Below the pieces are notes generated by a model, which was not told the DNA's origin, ran no database searches, and saw nothing but the letters and a program-made list of their open reading frames with translations. 64,000 nucleotides of DNA from Warburgia ugandensis (taxonomy: Eukaryota; Streptophyta; Magnoliopsida; Canellales; Canellaceae). The position numbers and the translations under genes are program-made. The stretch spans positions 48,126,001 to 48,190,000 of the forward strand of contig CP141127.1 in NCBI GenBank assembly GCA_035236585.1. Reading direction: 5' to 3'. Position 1 is the first letter of the stretch. Every line of letters begins with the position of its first letter. Positions 54,058-64,000 of the stretch are shown here, piece after piece.

Positions 54058-54824
54058 GTAGGTGTTCTATAAAATCCTGGTTTAGAACCATGAAAATGAG
54101 AAATAGAATTTTGGTTTTATGTAAGCCCAAAATAGGCCTCAAGAGTAGGAATTGGAAGCCTAATTCTTGAATGCTTATTAAATGGGTTGTTTCCATAATA
54201 TGAAGATAATCAATTCTTAAATTGTTTGAGGTAGAGACCTTGAACATACATATAATGTATGAAAGTATTTTTGTGACGCCCTGGGTTTTCATAACACTTT
54301 TTAAATCCAAAAGACATTGACTTAGTGAGCTCAATTTCTATTAAAACCATTTTTAAAGTGTAAACAAATGCGGAAGAATCTTTTCTTTTAAATTCGCTTT
54401 GAAAAACCTTGAGTGTCATTTTTCTTTTATAAAAAACAAGGATTCTCATTGAAATGAGCGCTCATTTCTACCAAAAATCTAGCAAAGTTTCCTCTATTTT
54501 TGACATTTAATGCATGTTACTGCGAAGTACATGATAAACATTTTTGACAATTTTAAAATATATATGGAGACTCTGTCTCCTTTTCATACATCTACCCAAA
54601 TAAAGACAAATCAAATCCAACAAAAACACAACTAGGAACTCCGTAACACAACCAAATCACATAAGTTATCCAAATCTCCAAAATTACACATATATATAGC
54701 AGTCTCTTTCCCATCTTAGATAAAATGACTTCAAAAATAAACCAATAATTACCTGTCTAAGTCAAGAGCTTTTTGTCAGTGTACTCCTATCAATAAGCTC
54801 CTACTTCTTAGGAGTCCTCTGCTC

Positions 54825-54854
54825 TGAGATATTGTAAACAAATACAACATCTCA
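54825..54854 (-). other. Stem-loop of E3
   Basis: TGAGATATTGT pairs with ACAACATCTCA with one mismatch. Third example of the E-family stem. Confidence 0.5.
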
Positions 54855-55320
54855 ACAAACTTGCGTTTGTGTAGGTGGAATAAGAAGCAGTTATATATAA
54901 ACAAAATCATTATATTCTATATAATTTAATTTGTCCATGATGAACCATGCAACTAGTATTCAATTATCATTTAGCTTGAAATAATTCAACATTCATCAAC
55001 ATCATAAATTCATGCCAAGATGAAAAAAAAACATCAATGCATTAGTACTAAAACATTCTTGAAATACAAGTATGCAGTCACATGTTAAACTCACTAATCA
55101 TTTTCATTTCTTGATACCATTCTTTGCTCATATGATCCATTTCACATTACTAAACACCAATGCATTATTGTGTATCAAGTACACAGTAGATAATATTATC
55201 CTCTTTAGCGTAGTGAGTTAGCGCAATGGTTAAACCCAAAGACACACAAAACTCAAAGACATACCTCAAGGATTTACTTCTGAGAAACCGGTAGCTCGTC
55301 CAGCCAGGAACCAATGGCTT

Positions 55321-55742
55321 GTCCAGCTCGAAGGCTCGCCCACATCATAACGACTCTGTGGCCTGCCCACATCATAACGACCCCTCAGGACGCGTCAAAC
55401 TCCCCAAATAATGGGGCTAAATCTCAGGGACTAGTAGCTCGTCCAACTCGAAGGCCTGCCCACATCATAATGAACCCTCAGGATGCATCAAACTCCCCAA
55501 ACAATGGGGCTAAATCTCAAGGACCAGTAGCTCGTCCAGTCAGGAACCGGTAGCTCTTCTAGCCCAAAGGCCCGCTCACATCATAACGACTCTGTGGCTT
55601 GCCCACATCATAATGACCCCTCAGAATGCGTCAAACCTCCCAAACAATAGGGCTAAACCCCAAGGAGAGGTAGCTCGTCCAAACCAAAGGCCCGCCCACA
55701 TCATAACGACTTCGTGGCCCCCCCACATCATAACAACCCCTT
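55321..55742. repeat. Minisatellite with ~120-bp unit
   Basis: Units at 55321-55440, 55441-55533 (shorter), 55557-55676 and a partial 55677-55742. Each has GTCCARCTCGAAGGCC, one or two CCCACATCATAACGA boxes, a CGTCAAACTCCCCAAA box and AATGGGGCTAAA. The shorter unit lacks one of the two CCCACATCAT boxes. The 79-codon frame over it (55314-55553) is a translation of the repeat and not a gene. Confidence 0.88.
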
Positions 55743-56162
55743 TCTCTCTTACAAGCCAACTCACAATTTTCTGGTATCAGTCTTATATTTTCTCACATAA
55801 TTCATAATAATGTATAGCTTTTGCATGAACAGTTTAATCATGGTTAAATTTTATCATGCACATTCATCTTACCTTTCATATAAATTGAAAAGACTTGTTT
55901 CAATGCTCAAATTTCATATGAAAATACGTATATAGCAAAAATCTTAGCAATCTCAATTCTACCTACCTCAAATGTTGCTCTTCTAGTTCACTGACGCAAA
56001 TACTTTCCTCAGCTCGTGTACAAGCTCCCAAATCAATCATGCCTATGTAAAGTACAAGAAAACATATTCAAATATATGACTTTGGGACTTCTCCTAGCTT
56101 TTTTAGTATGAAAGCTCCCTCTAAGCTAGTCATTGACACTAGTCATCATAAGGTGAAGTGAC

Positions 56163-57685
56163 TGTAATGACTCCAATTTTGTAATATTAAAATCCCAAGA
56201 TAGCAATGAAAAGTTTAGTTTTTGAAGATAAGGGCATTTTAGCCATTTCACTATCCACCTTGACTGAACCCAGAAATTTGGTCCTAAAAATGATACCATT
56301 AGCTACGTCTCAGAAAAACGAATCCAACAAGTCCAAAATCACCCAAAACGGAGTTAAAATGAGCAAGTTATGGCCCTTTGAAGTTCAGGGGCAAAAATGT
56401 AATTTTTACCAAAAACGGATTTAGCCTGCAAAACACAGGGACCCGTTTTGATACGGGCACCCTTCATCTTCAACCTCCTAGAGGGTTCTAGAACGGCGGT
56501 GATTGGAGGAGAAATCACCGCCATTCTGGAGGTTTCTCCACCGCCATTCAAAGGCGGTGAGAGCCCCCTCCAAAACCCTCTTATAGCTCTATAAATAGAG
56601 CTCTTGGGCACCTCTAATGGTAGTCCAAAAGCTTGAAGAAAACCTGTTGTGGAGGAGCAACCTAGAGGGAAAACAAGGAAAAAAACCCAGCAACGAGCCA
56701 GGTATGCCCAAGATCCCTCAAAACCCATCTTCACAGTAGTTCTAAGATCAATTTCCCTAGGTTTCTGCATGAAAAATCATGCAAAATGGAGCCCTGGGGA
56801 GTCACCAAGGACCCAGGGACGTTCCCTGGGCCGCATTGGTTCGACAGGGTCAAACCAAGGTGTCCTGAGGATGCCTTGGTTCCCCAAACGAATGAAACGT
56901 CCCAGAGGGACGAGACGAGTCGACTGTGTTTGAGAAAAACCAAATGGGCGCGTCCATGGACGCGCCCGCAAAAGAGAGAGACGGGCGGGAAAACCCGACG
57001 CGTCTGCAGATGCGCCCGCTAAGGCACACGCCGCAGACACACAGCGCACTATCAAATGAGGGTTTTTCACTCCTTAAGAAAAGGCGGGCGCATGCCGTTA
57101 ACGCGCAGCGCCCTAGCATTCTGCCTTTTCACTCTTAAGACCCTTATGTACGTGTGACACTAAAACGCTTATAACTTGAGATCTAGAGCTCCGATTGAGG
57201 CACCGCAAAAGGCGTTGTATCCGTGTCGATGACGCGGATACACCCAAACTATAAAATCCCTGATCAAGGCCCAATCAAAGGTGGTCATGACCTTTAGAAT
57301 AGGATGGTGGCGCATGGCTGCTAAACCTTTGGAAAACTGATGATACCAAGGCCCAATTAGGACCTTAGGACACCCATAGGCATAGGGATGGACCCTTAAT
57401 GCTTAAGTGATAAGACCAACTACTCTAAAACCCATAAAATATGGGCCAAACTAACCCTGATTCCCCAAACCATGTTCAAGAGCATACGAGGACAGAGGGG
57501 TTAGCGTAACCTAGCCAGGTAGGTGCTCTATCACTACTAGATTCTTTAATGGTATCATTTTCAGGACCAAATTTTTGGGTTCAGTCAAGGTGGGTAGTGA
57601 AATGACTAAAATGCCCTTATCTTCAAAAACTGAACTTTTCATTGCTATCTTAGGATTTTAATATTACAAAATTGGATTCATTATA
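56163..57685 (+). mobile_element. Element H: D-type half LTR with an inverted copy of its own 5' end, flanked by a target duplication
   Basis: 56163-57547 follows the first 1.38 kb of the D LTR (TGTAATGACTCC start, TATAAATA at 56590, GC-rich leader, to CTAGATTCTTT). From 57548 the sequence turns over: 57548-57685 is the reverse complement of LTR positions 1-138, ending GGATTCATTATA. Both outer ends are therefore LTR 5' (U3) ends. GTGAC at 56158-56162 and 57686-57690 is a perfect 5-bp duplication, the size seen for element D. The two arms differ at 8 of 138 positions by my count. The right half of the LTR, PBS, interior and PPT are absent. Confidence 0.9.
56590..56597 (+). promoter_or_regulatory. 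TATA box within element H
   Basis: TATAAATAG, same position as in the D LTRs, so H retains the promoter. Confidence 0.6.
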
Positions 57686-57690
57686 GTGAC

Positions 57691-58860
57691 AATGCTTATT
57701 TCCATGCTAAGGGTGTTTCATTAGCTATTAATTGATAGCTAGTTGAATGACTGATGGTTACTAGATTGCCAATCCACACCATTGGTTCTAGACTGGCTAT
57801 TCACCACTTTTCTTAAGTGGCTGTAAGTTGTTTTCCTCGTTAAATGGCCTCATCTTGAATTTTTCAAGTATCTTAACTTATTAAAGGTTAGGGTACATCA
57901 TGGTAGCATCTAACCACCAATCAAAAGTGTCAGCTCCTTATTTTACTACTGTCCAATCAAACGATTTAGATTTTTAGATCCATTTCAGTCTAAAATTTTC
58001 AATTTGTGCCATATCCTAGCAATTTCAGTGCTCTAGAACTCATTTGTGGTGTCTGATCATCGATCAAACGTCAAAAGGTCACTGTGTGAATAGTACCCGA
58101 TCGAACGACTGAGATCGTCTAATCAATTTTCCCTAGATCTTATGTTTTTGTGTGATCAGAGCTACATTATGCACTAACTTACCTATCCCTACACTTGGAT
58201 TGGGGATTGGACGATTGGATTATCCAAAATTCTAGATTTAGGGTGAAAAAACATGAATTTAGGAAAACACCACAAATCAAAAGTTGGGTTTTGTAGATCT
58301 TACCTTACAAGTTCCTTTTCATATTTTTCCCTCTCTAGAATGGGCTAGATGGGCTCCTATCCATCGAAAAACCCTCCAACATACGCATGTGACGTTTCCC
58401 CTTTCAATCCGATGTTTAGCAACGCTCGGATCGTTCCAAAACCTTAGGGTTTTGGTTCCTACAAGCATGCTGAGGAGATTGGTTGGCTTGATTGATGATT
58501 GAAGTTGTCGTATTCTCTGGCTAGGTCTGTGAACCCCGCCACCCGAAAACCCTAATGCCCATTTCCCTGCTCGCTGGCGTGGCAGACTTCCCCGGCGGCT
58601 CTCTCCTTCTCCTTCTTCTTTCTCTTCTCTCTCTCTCCCCTTTCCTTCTTCCCTTTTTTCTCTTCTTCTCTCCCCGTTTCTCCCTCTCGTCGGTTCTTGG
58701 TCTGTTGGGTTTTTGGGAAAAGATAGACCCGATGGGTCCTCTTATGTGGGGTGTGCCAGTATCAATTATGGCCCCCTTTTGTTTAAGTGTTTTTTTTTTT
58801 TTGCTATTGTTACAATTTTACATGTAAAACATTTCCTCAATTGTCTAGAATACTTAATGT
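57691..58860 (-). repeat. Probable 5' part of LTR E3 beyond element H
   Basis: Non-coding. If H is removed, GTGAAGTGAC joins AATGCTTATT and E3 would extend to here. The GC-rich and CT-rich stretch at 58540-58720 resembles an LTR leader on the minus strand. The frame 58555-58827 is Leu/Ser/Phe-rich from the CT tract and not convincing. Right border undetermined. Confidence 0.35.
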
Positions 58861-59145
58861 TATTAGATATATATATATATATAATACTTATTACCCTTAT
58901 ACATGAGGAATCTATATTCCTTATGAGATACAATATTTGTCCTATAGGTATTACTTCATGAGATCTAATCAGGGTTGATTCTAGCTATGTTGAGACTTTT
59001 ATAACTTCATGAAGAATATAGGATGTCCAACATGAGACCCCACTCTTATATAGAGTAAGATATTCATTTTGGGCCATCTCACAAATGAACTTTGAAAAAC
59101 CTAGGACCTTGGTAGATTTTAATAAAATGTTTATCAAATTGATTA
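58861..59145. other. Unassigned, with short (TA)n
   Basis: A TATATATA run at 58867-58883; nothing else recognised. Confidence 0.4.
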
Positions 59146-59395
59146 TATGCCATCATCGTCATCATCAAGACCTCATCTTAATTAAGGGTCGACTACATGA
59201 ATCTTGTTCTTCCATTCCCCTCTATCAAGTGTCATTGCCTCATTTAGTCTAGAAGTTTTTAAATCTTTTCTCACCACTTCTATCCATATCATTTTAGGCC
59301 TTCTCCTTGCCCTTTTAGAGACTTCAACTTGGATTGACTCACTCCTAACTAGTGTCATTTTCAATTCATTGGACATGTCCAAATACATATATATA
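59146..59395 (-). mobile_element. 5'-truncated LINE copy, minus strand
   Basis: Minus-strand frame 59182-59388 reads SESIQVEVSKRARRRPKMIW and LNEAMTLDRGEWKNKIHVVD, which ends like the LINE at 38000-38170 (LDRCEYRNRMLIANT). The 3' tail is a run of GATGATGACGATGATGG. Only about 250 bp, as typical for truncated LINE insertions. Confidence 0.8.
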
Positions 59396-59708
59396 TTTAA
59401 AATAAGATATTTCTAAAAGGTGCTTTGAAAGAGATTTAAGTTCATTAAGATGCAACCTATAGTACTTAGATGTACAAAGAAGACATGCCCAGGGGTAAGT
59501 GGGTCTCACCCCATGTTGGTTTCACATATGAATATTGAGTGGGATGGTATGATGGTAATTACTCACATGGATAAAATGGTAAATCTACATAAAGGGTATC
59601 ATTGTAAGTTAATATTCTAAGGCAGGCCACATATAGTTATTGTTGGTGGCTATACTATATGCTACATCATGTAATCTAAATGAGAAAAAATGCGCCTATG
59701 AAATATGG
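59396..59708. other. Unassigned spacer
   Basis: Nothing recognised. Confidence 0.3.
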
Positions 59709-60020
59709 GAGTGTTGATGTCACAATAGGAATGTATTTCCTAATTAGAAACGTGTGCTTAGACTAAAGATTGCTTATTTAAGGAGCTTTATTGTATATAG
59801 ATTTATGTGATATATTTGACTAAGAGTGAATGCATTAGTAGTAGAGAAAAAACAACCCCCATTATGTACTCCACATGTTTTTTGATTTTTTAGTTTCTGT
59901 CTTCTTCTCTTCTTATTTTAAGGGTTGGATCTTGTAGGAACCTTAAGAGAAGAGAAAATCAAGTAAGGATTTGTTGATCTCTACTATTGGTGGAACAAAT
60001 TGATTATAGCTTGGGGCCTA
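59709..60020 (+). repeat. Possible copia-type LTR fragment
   Basis: Begins TGTTGATGTCACAATAGGAA, wording common for short copia LTRs, followed by a TATTTAAGGAGC stretch that could hold the promoter. No PBS or partner found. Confidence 0.3.
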
Positions 60021-60237
60021 TGGCATGTAATCAAGTAATATAATTATTAATCAAAGCTTTTGGTTTTATTAATGACATGTAATTGACAACCTCAAGGGTT
60101 GGAGATATGTTCTCGCCTTGGATTGATTAATAAAAACCCACCAGAAGAGAAATTCTTTTACTATTGTCTTTACATTTTTTCTTATCACAAATTCATGGAA
60201 TGAGCATTTTTAACTCGTACACCACCAAACAATTTTT

Positions 60238-60255
60238 CCCCTAGTAGAGTCACCA
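60238..60255 (-). other. PBS of tRNA-Arg type, minus strand (Tat/Ogre)
   Basis: Minus strand TGGTGACTCTACTAGGGG, against the standard TGGCGACTCTGCTGGGGA. It suggests an LTR at higher coordinates and an interior running to lower ones. Confidence 0.6.
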
Positions 60256-62642
60256 CTTTTTAGTAATGTCTTTTAGGACATTATAGGATATCTAAAAGGA
60301 TTAGGGGCATTTTATTGTATAGATGGTAAGGTTATTAAAGAGGGAATAATATATGGTTCAATAAAAAATCTATGCACTAGTTTTCAATGGGAAACCTTTA
60401 GCTATTGTATTGAAACCTATGACTGAGTTGCCACATATAGATTTAGCAACATGGCCTAGCCTTCCAAAACTAGAAATAATCAAACATCTGAGTGCTAATT
60501 CTTCTATGATGAATCAGCTAAGTCCATCACCAGATCCATGGAACGAAGACTAAAAATTAAAAATAAAATTGAGAAACTACTTAATTTAGTTGAACTAAAC
60601 AAGTAAAAGAACTAAATAACACTAGTCTGAAAAAAAAAAAAAAAAACTAAGATGAAAATAATAAAAGTTGTGTGATTACTTTAAATATTGCTCTGGATCC
60701 CTTCCCTTAGTAATAAGAATTTTCAAGGCTTATTCAAGCTCAAAAAGAGTCTATTAGTTCTTTGAACTTCAAATCAACCAATTATAAACTTAGTTCAAAG
60801 TTAATGGCCTTCCACAAAGTAGTTAAACTATCTTCACATGAGTTAAGTGTACTTTTCTAATCATTGTGCGTCTTATACTTATTGATAAATACTTTCCTTT
60901 TATGCTACTAAAAATTAGAGAGTTTGTAGTGTCAAGTCAATGTTGCACTACAATTCTTAGGTAAGAAAACATACAACTGTCAAAATAGAATTTCAAAATG
61001 TTAGCAAATTCAAACATAGCACAACTCTAGTATAAAGTTCAAAAAATTGCATAGCTAAAATGTTAAGCACCAGAAAAGTAGATTTGAATGACTATAGTGG
61101 TGGAGAAAGTTGTGGTCAAGTATGGAACTTTCTTTCAAGTTTCTTCTTTGGCTGACATTATTAATAGAAAACTCATCATTGGGAAAAAGCTGTAAAACAA
61201 GGAAAAAGAAGTAATAATAAAATGTTAGAACAAGGTAGAGTAATGTTAAATGAAAGTAATAGAGGTTTAACCCTTGATTGTGTTAATACAAATTTGGGTG
61301 TCTACAACAATGTAAAGAACTAAAAGCATGGATAGAAATAGAAACATGTAAGGTATTAGAAACATGCATGAAATTGGAAACATTCAAGGAATTAAAAACA
61401 AGTCCTAAATTGGAAAGAAATGCTATAACATAAAATCAAGGACTAGAAACATGGAATCAAGGAACATGCTAATAGTAAGTGATGTGTAGCGTAATTAAAA
61501 TTAAGTGAAGTTTGCAACATGATTGAAACTAAGTGAAGTTTGCAATATGTTATATACATGAATTAAATACTTGGAACATGATTTAAAGCTAGGAATTGAA
61601 CATCATGAATGCTAATAGTTAAACCATGCCTAAGACTAAGAGATGAAGGTGATGGATGCTAGAAACATGATGAAATGCATTGTACCTAAATTATATGTGG
61701 ATATAGGATAGGATGCTTAAGAAAGAAAAGAGGAGAGATTTGTTAGTTCTCAAAAGAAGTCATTTCTCATCAAAGATAATGGAAACAAATTCACTCTTCC
61801 TTGTACATTTCAAAGGAAGATAAAAGGAAGCATGTAAAAATTAAATTGTCTTCTTCGATGAGGAAGTTATCATATACATCATTGTAGGCTCATCTTTTAG
61901 AAGTTCCTCATTTTTAGAGTGCTTCTTTCAAAGAAAAAATTAAGAGAATGGATCTTTCATAGGTGCTACACTCTTTCAAAATTATATATCAAACTAAAAT
62001 GAAAGGTCGTGGGACATTCTAGGAGATTAGTCTACTACTTCAATAATCACCATCCTTGAATTTCAAATTGACATAGAAAAAAACCCTTGAAATTTGTATT
62101 TCTCCCATGGAGTTACTTAGAATTTTCATCATTGAATTTCAAGAAAAAGAGTGGGAAAAAGTAAATTCAATACTTTTAAATTGAATAAACTGCAATATTG
62201 AAATTAGAATTGGAGATATCAAAACCTTTTCTCTACAATTGAGAATTTCACTCTCTCTTCAAGGGAGAATTAACAACTCCACTTAATTCTCTACATTTGA
62301 ATGAAAGATGGAATTCATATGCTCAATTTAGAAAATCGAGTAGAGGTTATGTTAGAGATCATCTTCAGAAATTCACTAGAGGAGAATTTCAATTAGATAC
62401 TCTGCTTTCAAAATTCAAGAAACAGAATGTAAATAGGATAAAATGGGTTTCTCTTCTAATAGTAGGAATTGAGTTACTTGAAGTAGTGATTTCACTATTT
62501 AATATGGAATTCAATGCTTATATCTAATGTAGTGTAGAAACTAGGATTCCTCTTTTAGGAGAGCCTTGAAACTCCACTCTAGTTTCCCTTTAAAAGAAGG
62601 CCCTAATTTCTACTCTACAAGAAGAAAAAACTCAAAATAAAT

Positions 62643-62644
<2 letters not shown>
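60256..62644 (-). other. AT-rich DNA, perhaps LTR of a minus-strand Tat element
   Basis: Non-coding. Repeated words such as AAGTGAAGTTTGCAA (61503, 61532) and GGAAACAT. No partner LTR in the window. Frame 62297-62527 (76 codons) shows no domain. Confidence 0.25.

Positions 62645-62707
<63 letters not shown>
62645..62707. repeat. (AG)n microsatellite
   Basis: About 31 AG units. Confidence 0.97.
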
Positions 62708-62710
<3 letters not shown>

Positions 62711-63999
62711 AATGATTCAAGAATGCTACAACCAATAAATTTACATAAATGAACTTTTCACTATTTCTTTTTATGCCCTAGATGCGGTAAGAGATATCCT
62801 ATTTATATAAATTGGGCATGGCCAAGTTGAAAATTTCATGAACAATCAAGGATATTCTTAAAAATCTAATATTTTAGGTTTTGCTAAACACGTTTTCCAA
62901 TGGAAAAGTCCTACCATGTAGTCACTATACAATTGCTCGAGACCTCATGAATGTAAAGTTCTAGCAACTAAAATTTCACAATCATGAAGGCTAGGTGGTC
63001 ATTTTCCAAAAACATCTCAATGAAAGAAATTGATGTTTCATATTTGGCTAAAAAAAGAAAGGGATTCAAATTTCTTCTAGGTGAACTTCAAGGTTGTGGA
63101 GTTTCATGTATCAAACTTCACAATAGTGTAGTATTTAGACTTTTTTTTTTTTTTTGGTTGAAAAAACATGATTTTTTTTTATGATTTTGGTGATTTTTTA
63201 GTCATTTTAGAATCTATTTGAGGTGTCTTTTTGCCTAAATATGTGGCATCTCTTCTTGATGTGAAAATTAAAGTGTGGGCCCAAAAAATATTAAGTGATA
63301 TGAAATTTAGCATCAATAGTTGCCCTTCCTTTGATTATAGCTGATAATTTTTGAGGACCCATGGATGCCTCTTTTCGATTAATCACACTTAATGTGTGAA
63401 AATTAAAGTTGAAGGCACAAGATTATGAGACTTGATGGCCTCATTTGGTGAATCAAGTGATAAAGTGCCTCTGAGAATAGGAGACTTGCATTTTTTCTTA
63501 CACTTGTGTGCTCGGGGAATCTTTGAAACTTTGATTTAGGAATTTGGTAGAGAGAGGATTGGTCAAATCTTGAGAATTCATGTTGGATCTACGAGATCTA
63601 GAGATTCATAAAAAATTGATTGTCAGATCATCAAGATATGAAGATCCACTGAAAATTGATGGCATACCAAAATTTGTAAAAAATTTATTGTTGACAAGAT
63701 CCAAAGATTCACAAAAGATCAATGGTTGGATTGACAACATCCAAAAACACAAAGAATCTATGGTTGTTTTCCATCTTCTAGCATCTCTTTCTTCATCTCA
63801 TGATCTCTTACTATTTTTTTTTTCCTTTTAATGTACATTTTGGGTTTTGGAGAGACTCTTGGCCTCCTTCTTTCCCATTCACATACCGGTCTAATTAGAT
63901 ACTTGTTACATACTCAATGGCTCCCAAGAAACTATATTGTGAGTGATTGGGAAAATGGTTGGAGGAGATGGATGCTTCATGAATTGGAGTTCCTTTTCA
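62708..63999. other. Unassigned AT-rich end of window
   Basis: Poly-T tracts at 63141 and 63171. Degenerate repeats around GATCCA/AGATTCA at 63590-63750 give the frame 63580-63831, which has no domain. Confidence 0.3.
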
Positions 64000-64000
64000 A

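Larger units (their letters stand above)
45411..54062 (+). mobile_element. Full-length LTR retrotransposon D with 5-bp target duplication, interior non-coding
   Basis: Target duplication GTAGG at 45411-45415 and 54058-54062 (perfect). LTRs 45416-48061 and 51393-54057 start TGTAATGAATCC and end GTCRTCACA. PBS at 48064 and PPT before 51393 are in place. Interior of 3.3 kb lacks any recognisable RT, RNase H or integrase. That makes it a large non-autonomous derivative of an iMet-primed Ty3/gypsy family (chromovirus-like by the end-of-pol wording GAGGACGAAATTCTTTTA before the PPT). In the first ~155 bp I count about eight differences between the two LTRs, so the insertion is not very recent. Plus orientation. 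Confidence 0.93.
54272..56157 (-). repeat. Decayed E-type LTR (E3), 3' part, minus strand
   Basis: Left border TGTGACGCCCTGGGTTTTC matches the E2 border at 32583 (TGTGACAACCTGGGTTTTTG). The conserved stem-loop is present at 54825-54854. It probably continues beyond element H at 57691. Contains the minisatellite at 55321-55742. No coding domain; frames such as 54053-54334 minus are spurious. Confidence 0.6.

Noticed and set aside
55206-55240. tRNA-like wording GTTAGCGCAATGGTTAAA
   Set aside because: No acceptor stem, anticodon arm or B box in register; it lies in E3 LTR sequence.
58555-58827. 90-codon frame with a hydrophobic Leu/Phe stretch, possible membrane protein
   Set aside because: Arises from a CT-rich tract in a probable LTR leader; the frame runs into poly-T.

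Overview
The window looks like heterochromatic or intergenic DNA from a flowering plant. It is AT-rich and carries layered, decayed retrotransposons of plant-specific types: Ty3/gypsy elements whose PBS matches the Asp-, Arg- or iMet-tRNA types, Au-type SINEs with RNA polymerase III boxes, copia pol debris, a LINE, and a foldback MITE of a kind common in dicots. I cannot name the species. No intact protein-coding gene is visible. Almost every open frame in it is a shadow inside an LTR or a broken transposon domain.

Layout. 1-4.4 kb: RNase H and integrase remnant of a Ty3/gypsy element (A), its 3' noncoding tail and part of an LTR. 4.46-13.85 kb: a structurally complete but non-coding minus-strand LTR element (B) with both LTRs, PBS and PPT; a 531-bp foldback MITE sits in its 3' LTR, and B itself appears to have landed in a small CACTA-like element. 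14.05-19.6 kb: gag-linker and retropepsin remnant, 3' tail, PPT and 3' LTR of a relative of A (element C). 19.86-25.2 kb (plus) and 32.58-37.64 kb (minus): two 5-kb solo LTRs of one family (E1, E2) in inverted orientation; E2 has a perfect 5-bp target duplication and splits a LINE. Between them lie another probable solo LTR (F, 26.16-30.08 kb) and a fossil of a host gene: three exon pieces of a starch synthase IV-like gene (30.49-31.17 kb) with an intron still recognisable.

38.2-45.4 kb is the most gene-like part: two Au SINEs, a cryptic 30-bp tandem repeat, and a candidate decayed host gene (40.26-41.13 kb) whose reading frame is restored when one SINE and its target duplication are removed. 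It is followed by remnants of a Tat/Ogre-type protease, a copia RT-RNase H, and a Tat-type PBS. 45.41-54.06 kb is a full-length LTR element (D) with 2.65-kb LTRs, iMet-type PBS, PPT and a perfect GTAGG target duplication, but an interior with no recognisable pol. 54.27-58.9 kb is a decayed minus-strand LTR of the E type (E3) carrying a 120-bp minisatellite. Inserted in it is element H (56163-57685), the most unusual object here: the first half of a D-type LTR whose far end is an inverted copy of its own 5' terminus, flanked by a perfect 5-bp target duplication (GTGAC). 59-64 kb holds a LINE tail, a possible copia LTR, a minus-strand tRNA-Arg-type PBS and otherwise featureless AT-rich DNA with microsatellites.

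There is no operon-like or cooperating gene set. The interest lies in the mobile-element structures and in two host-gene fossils.
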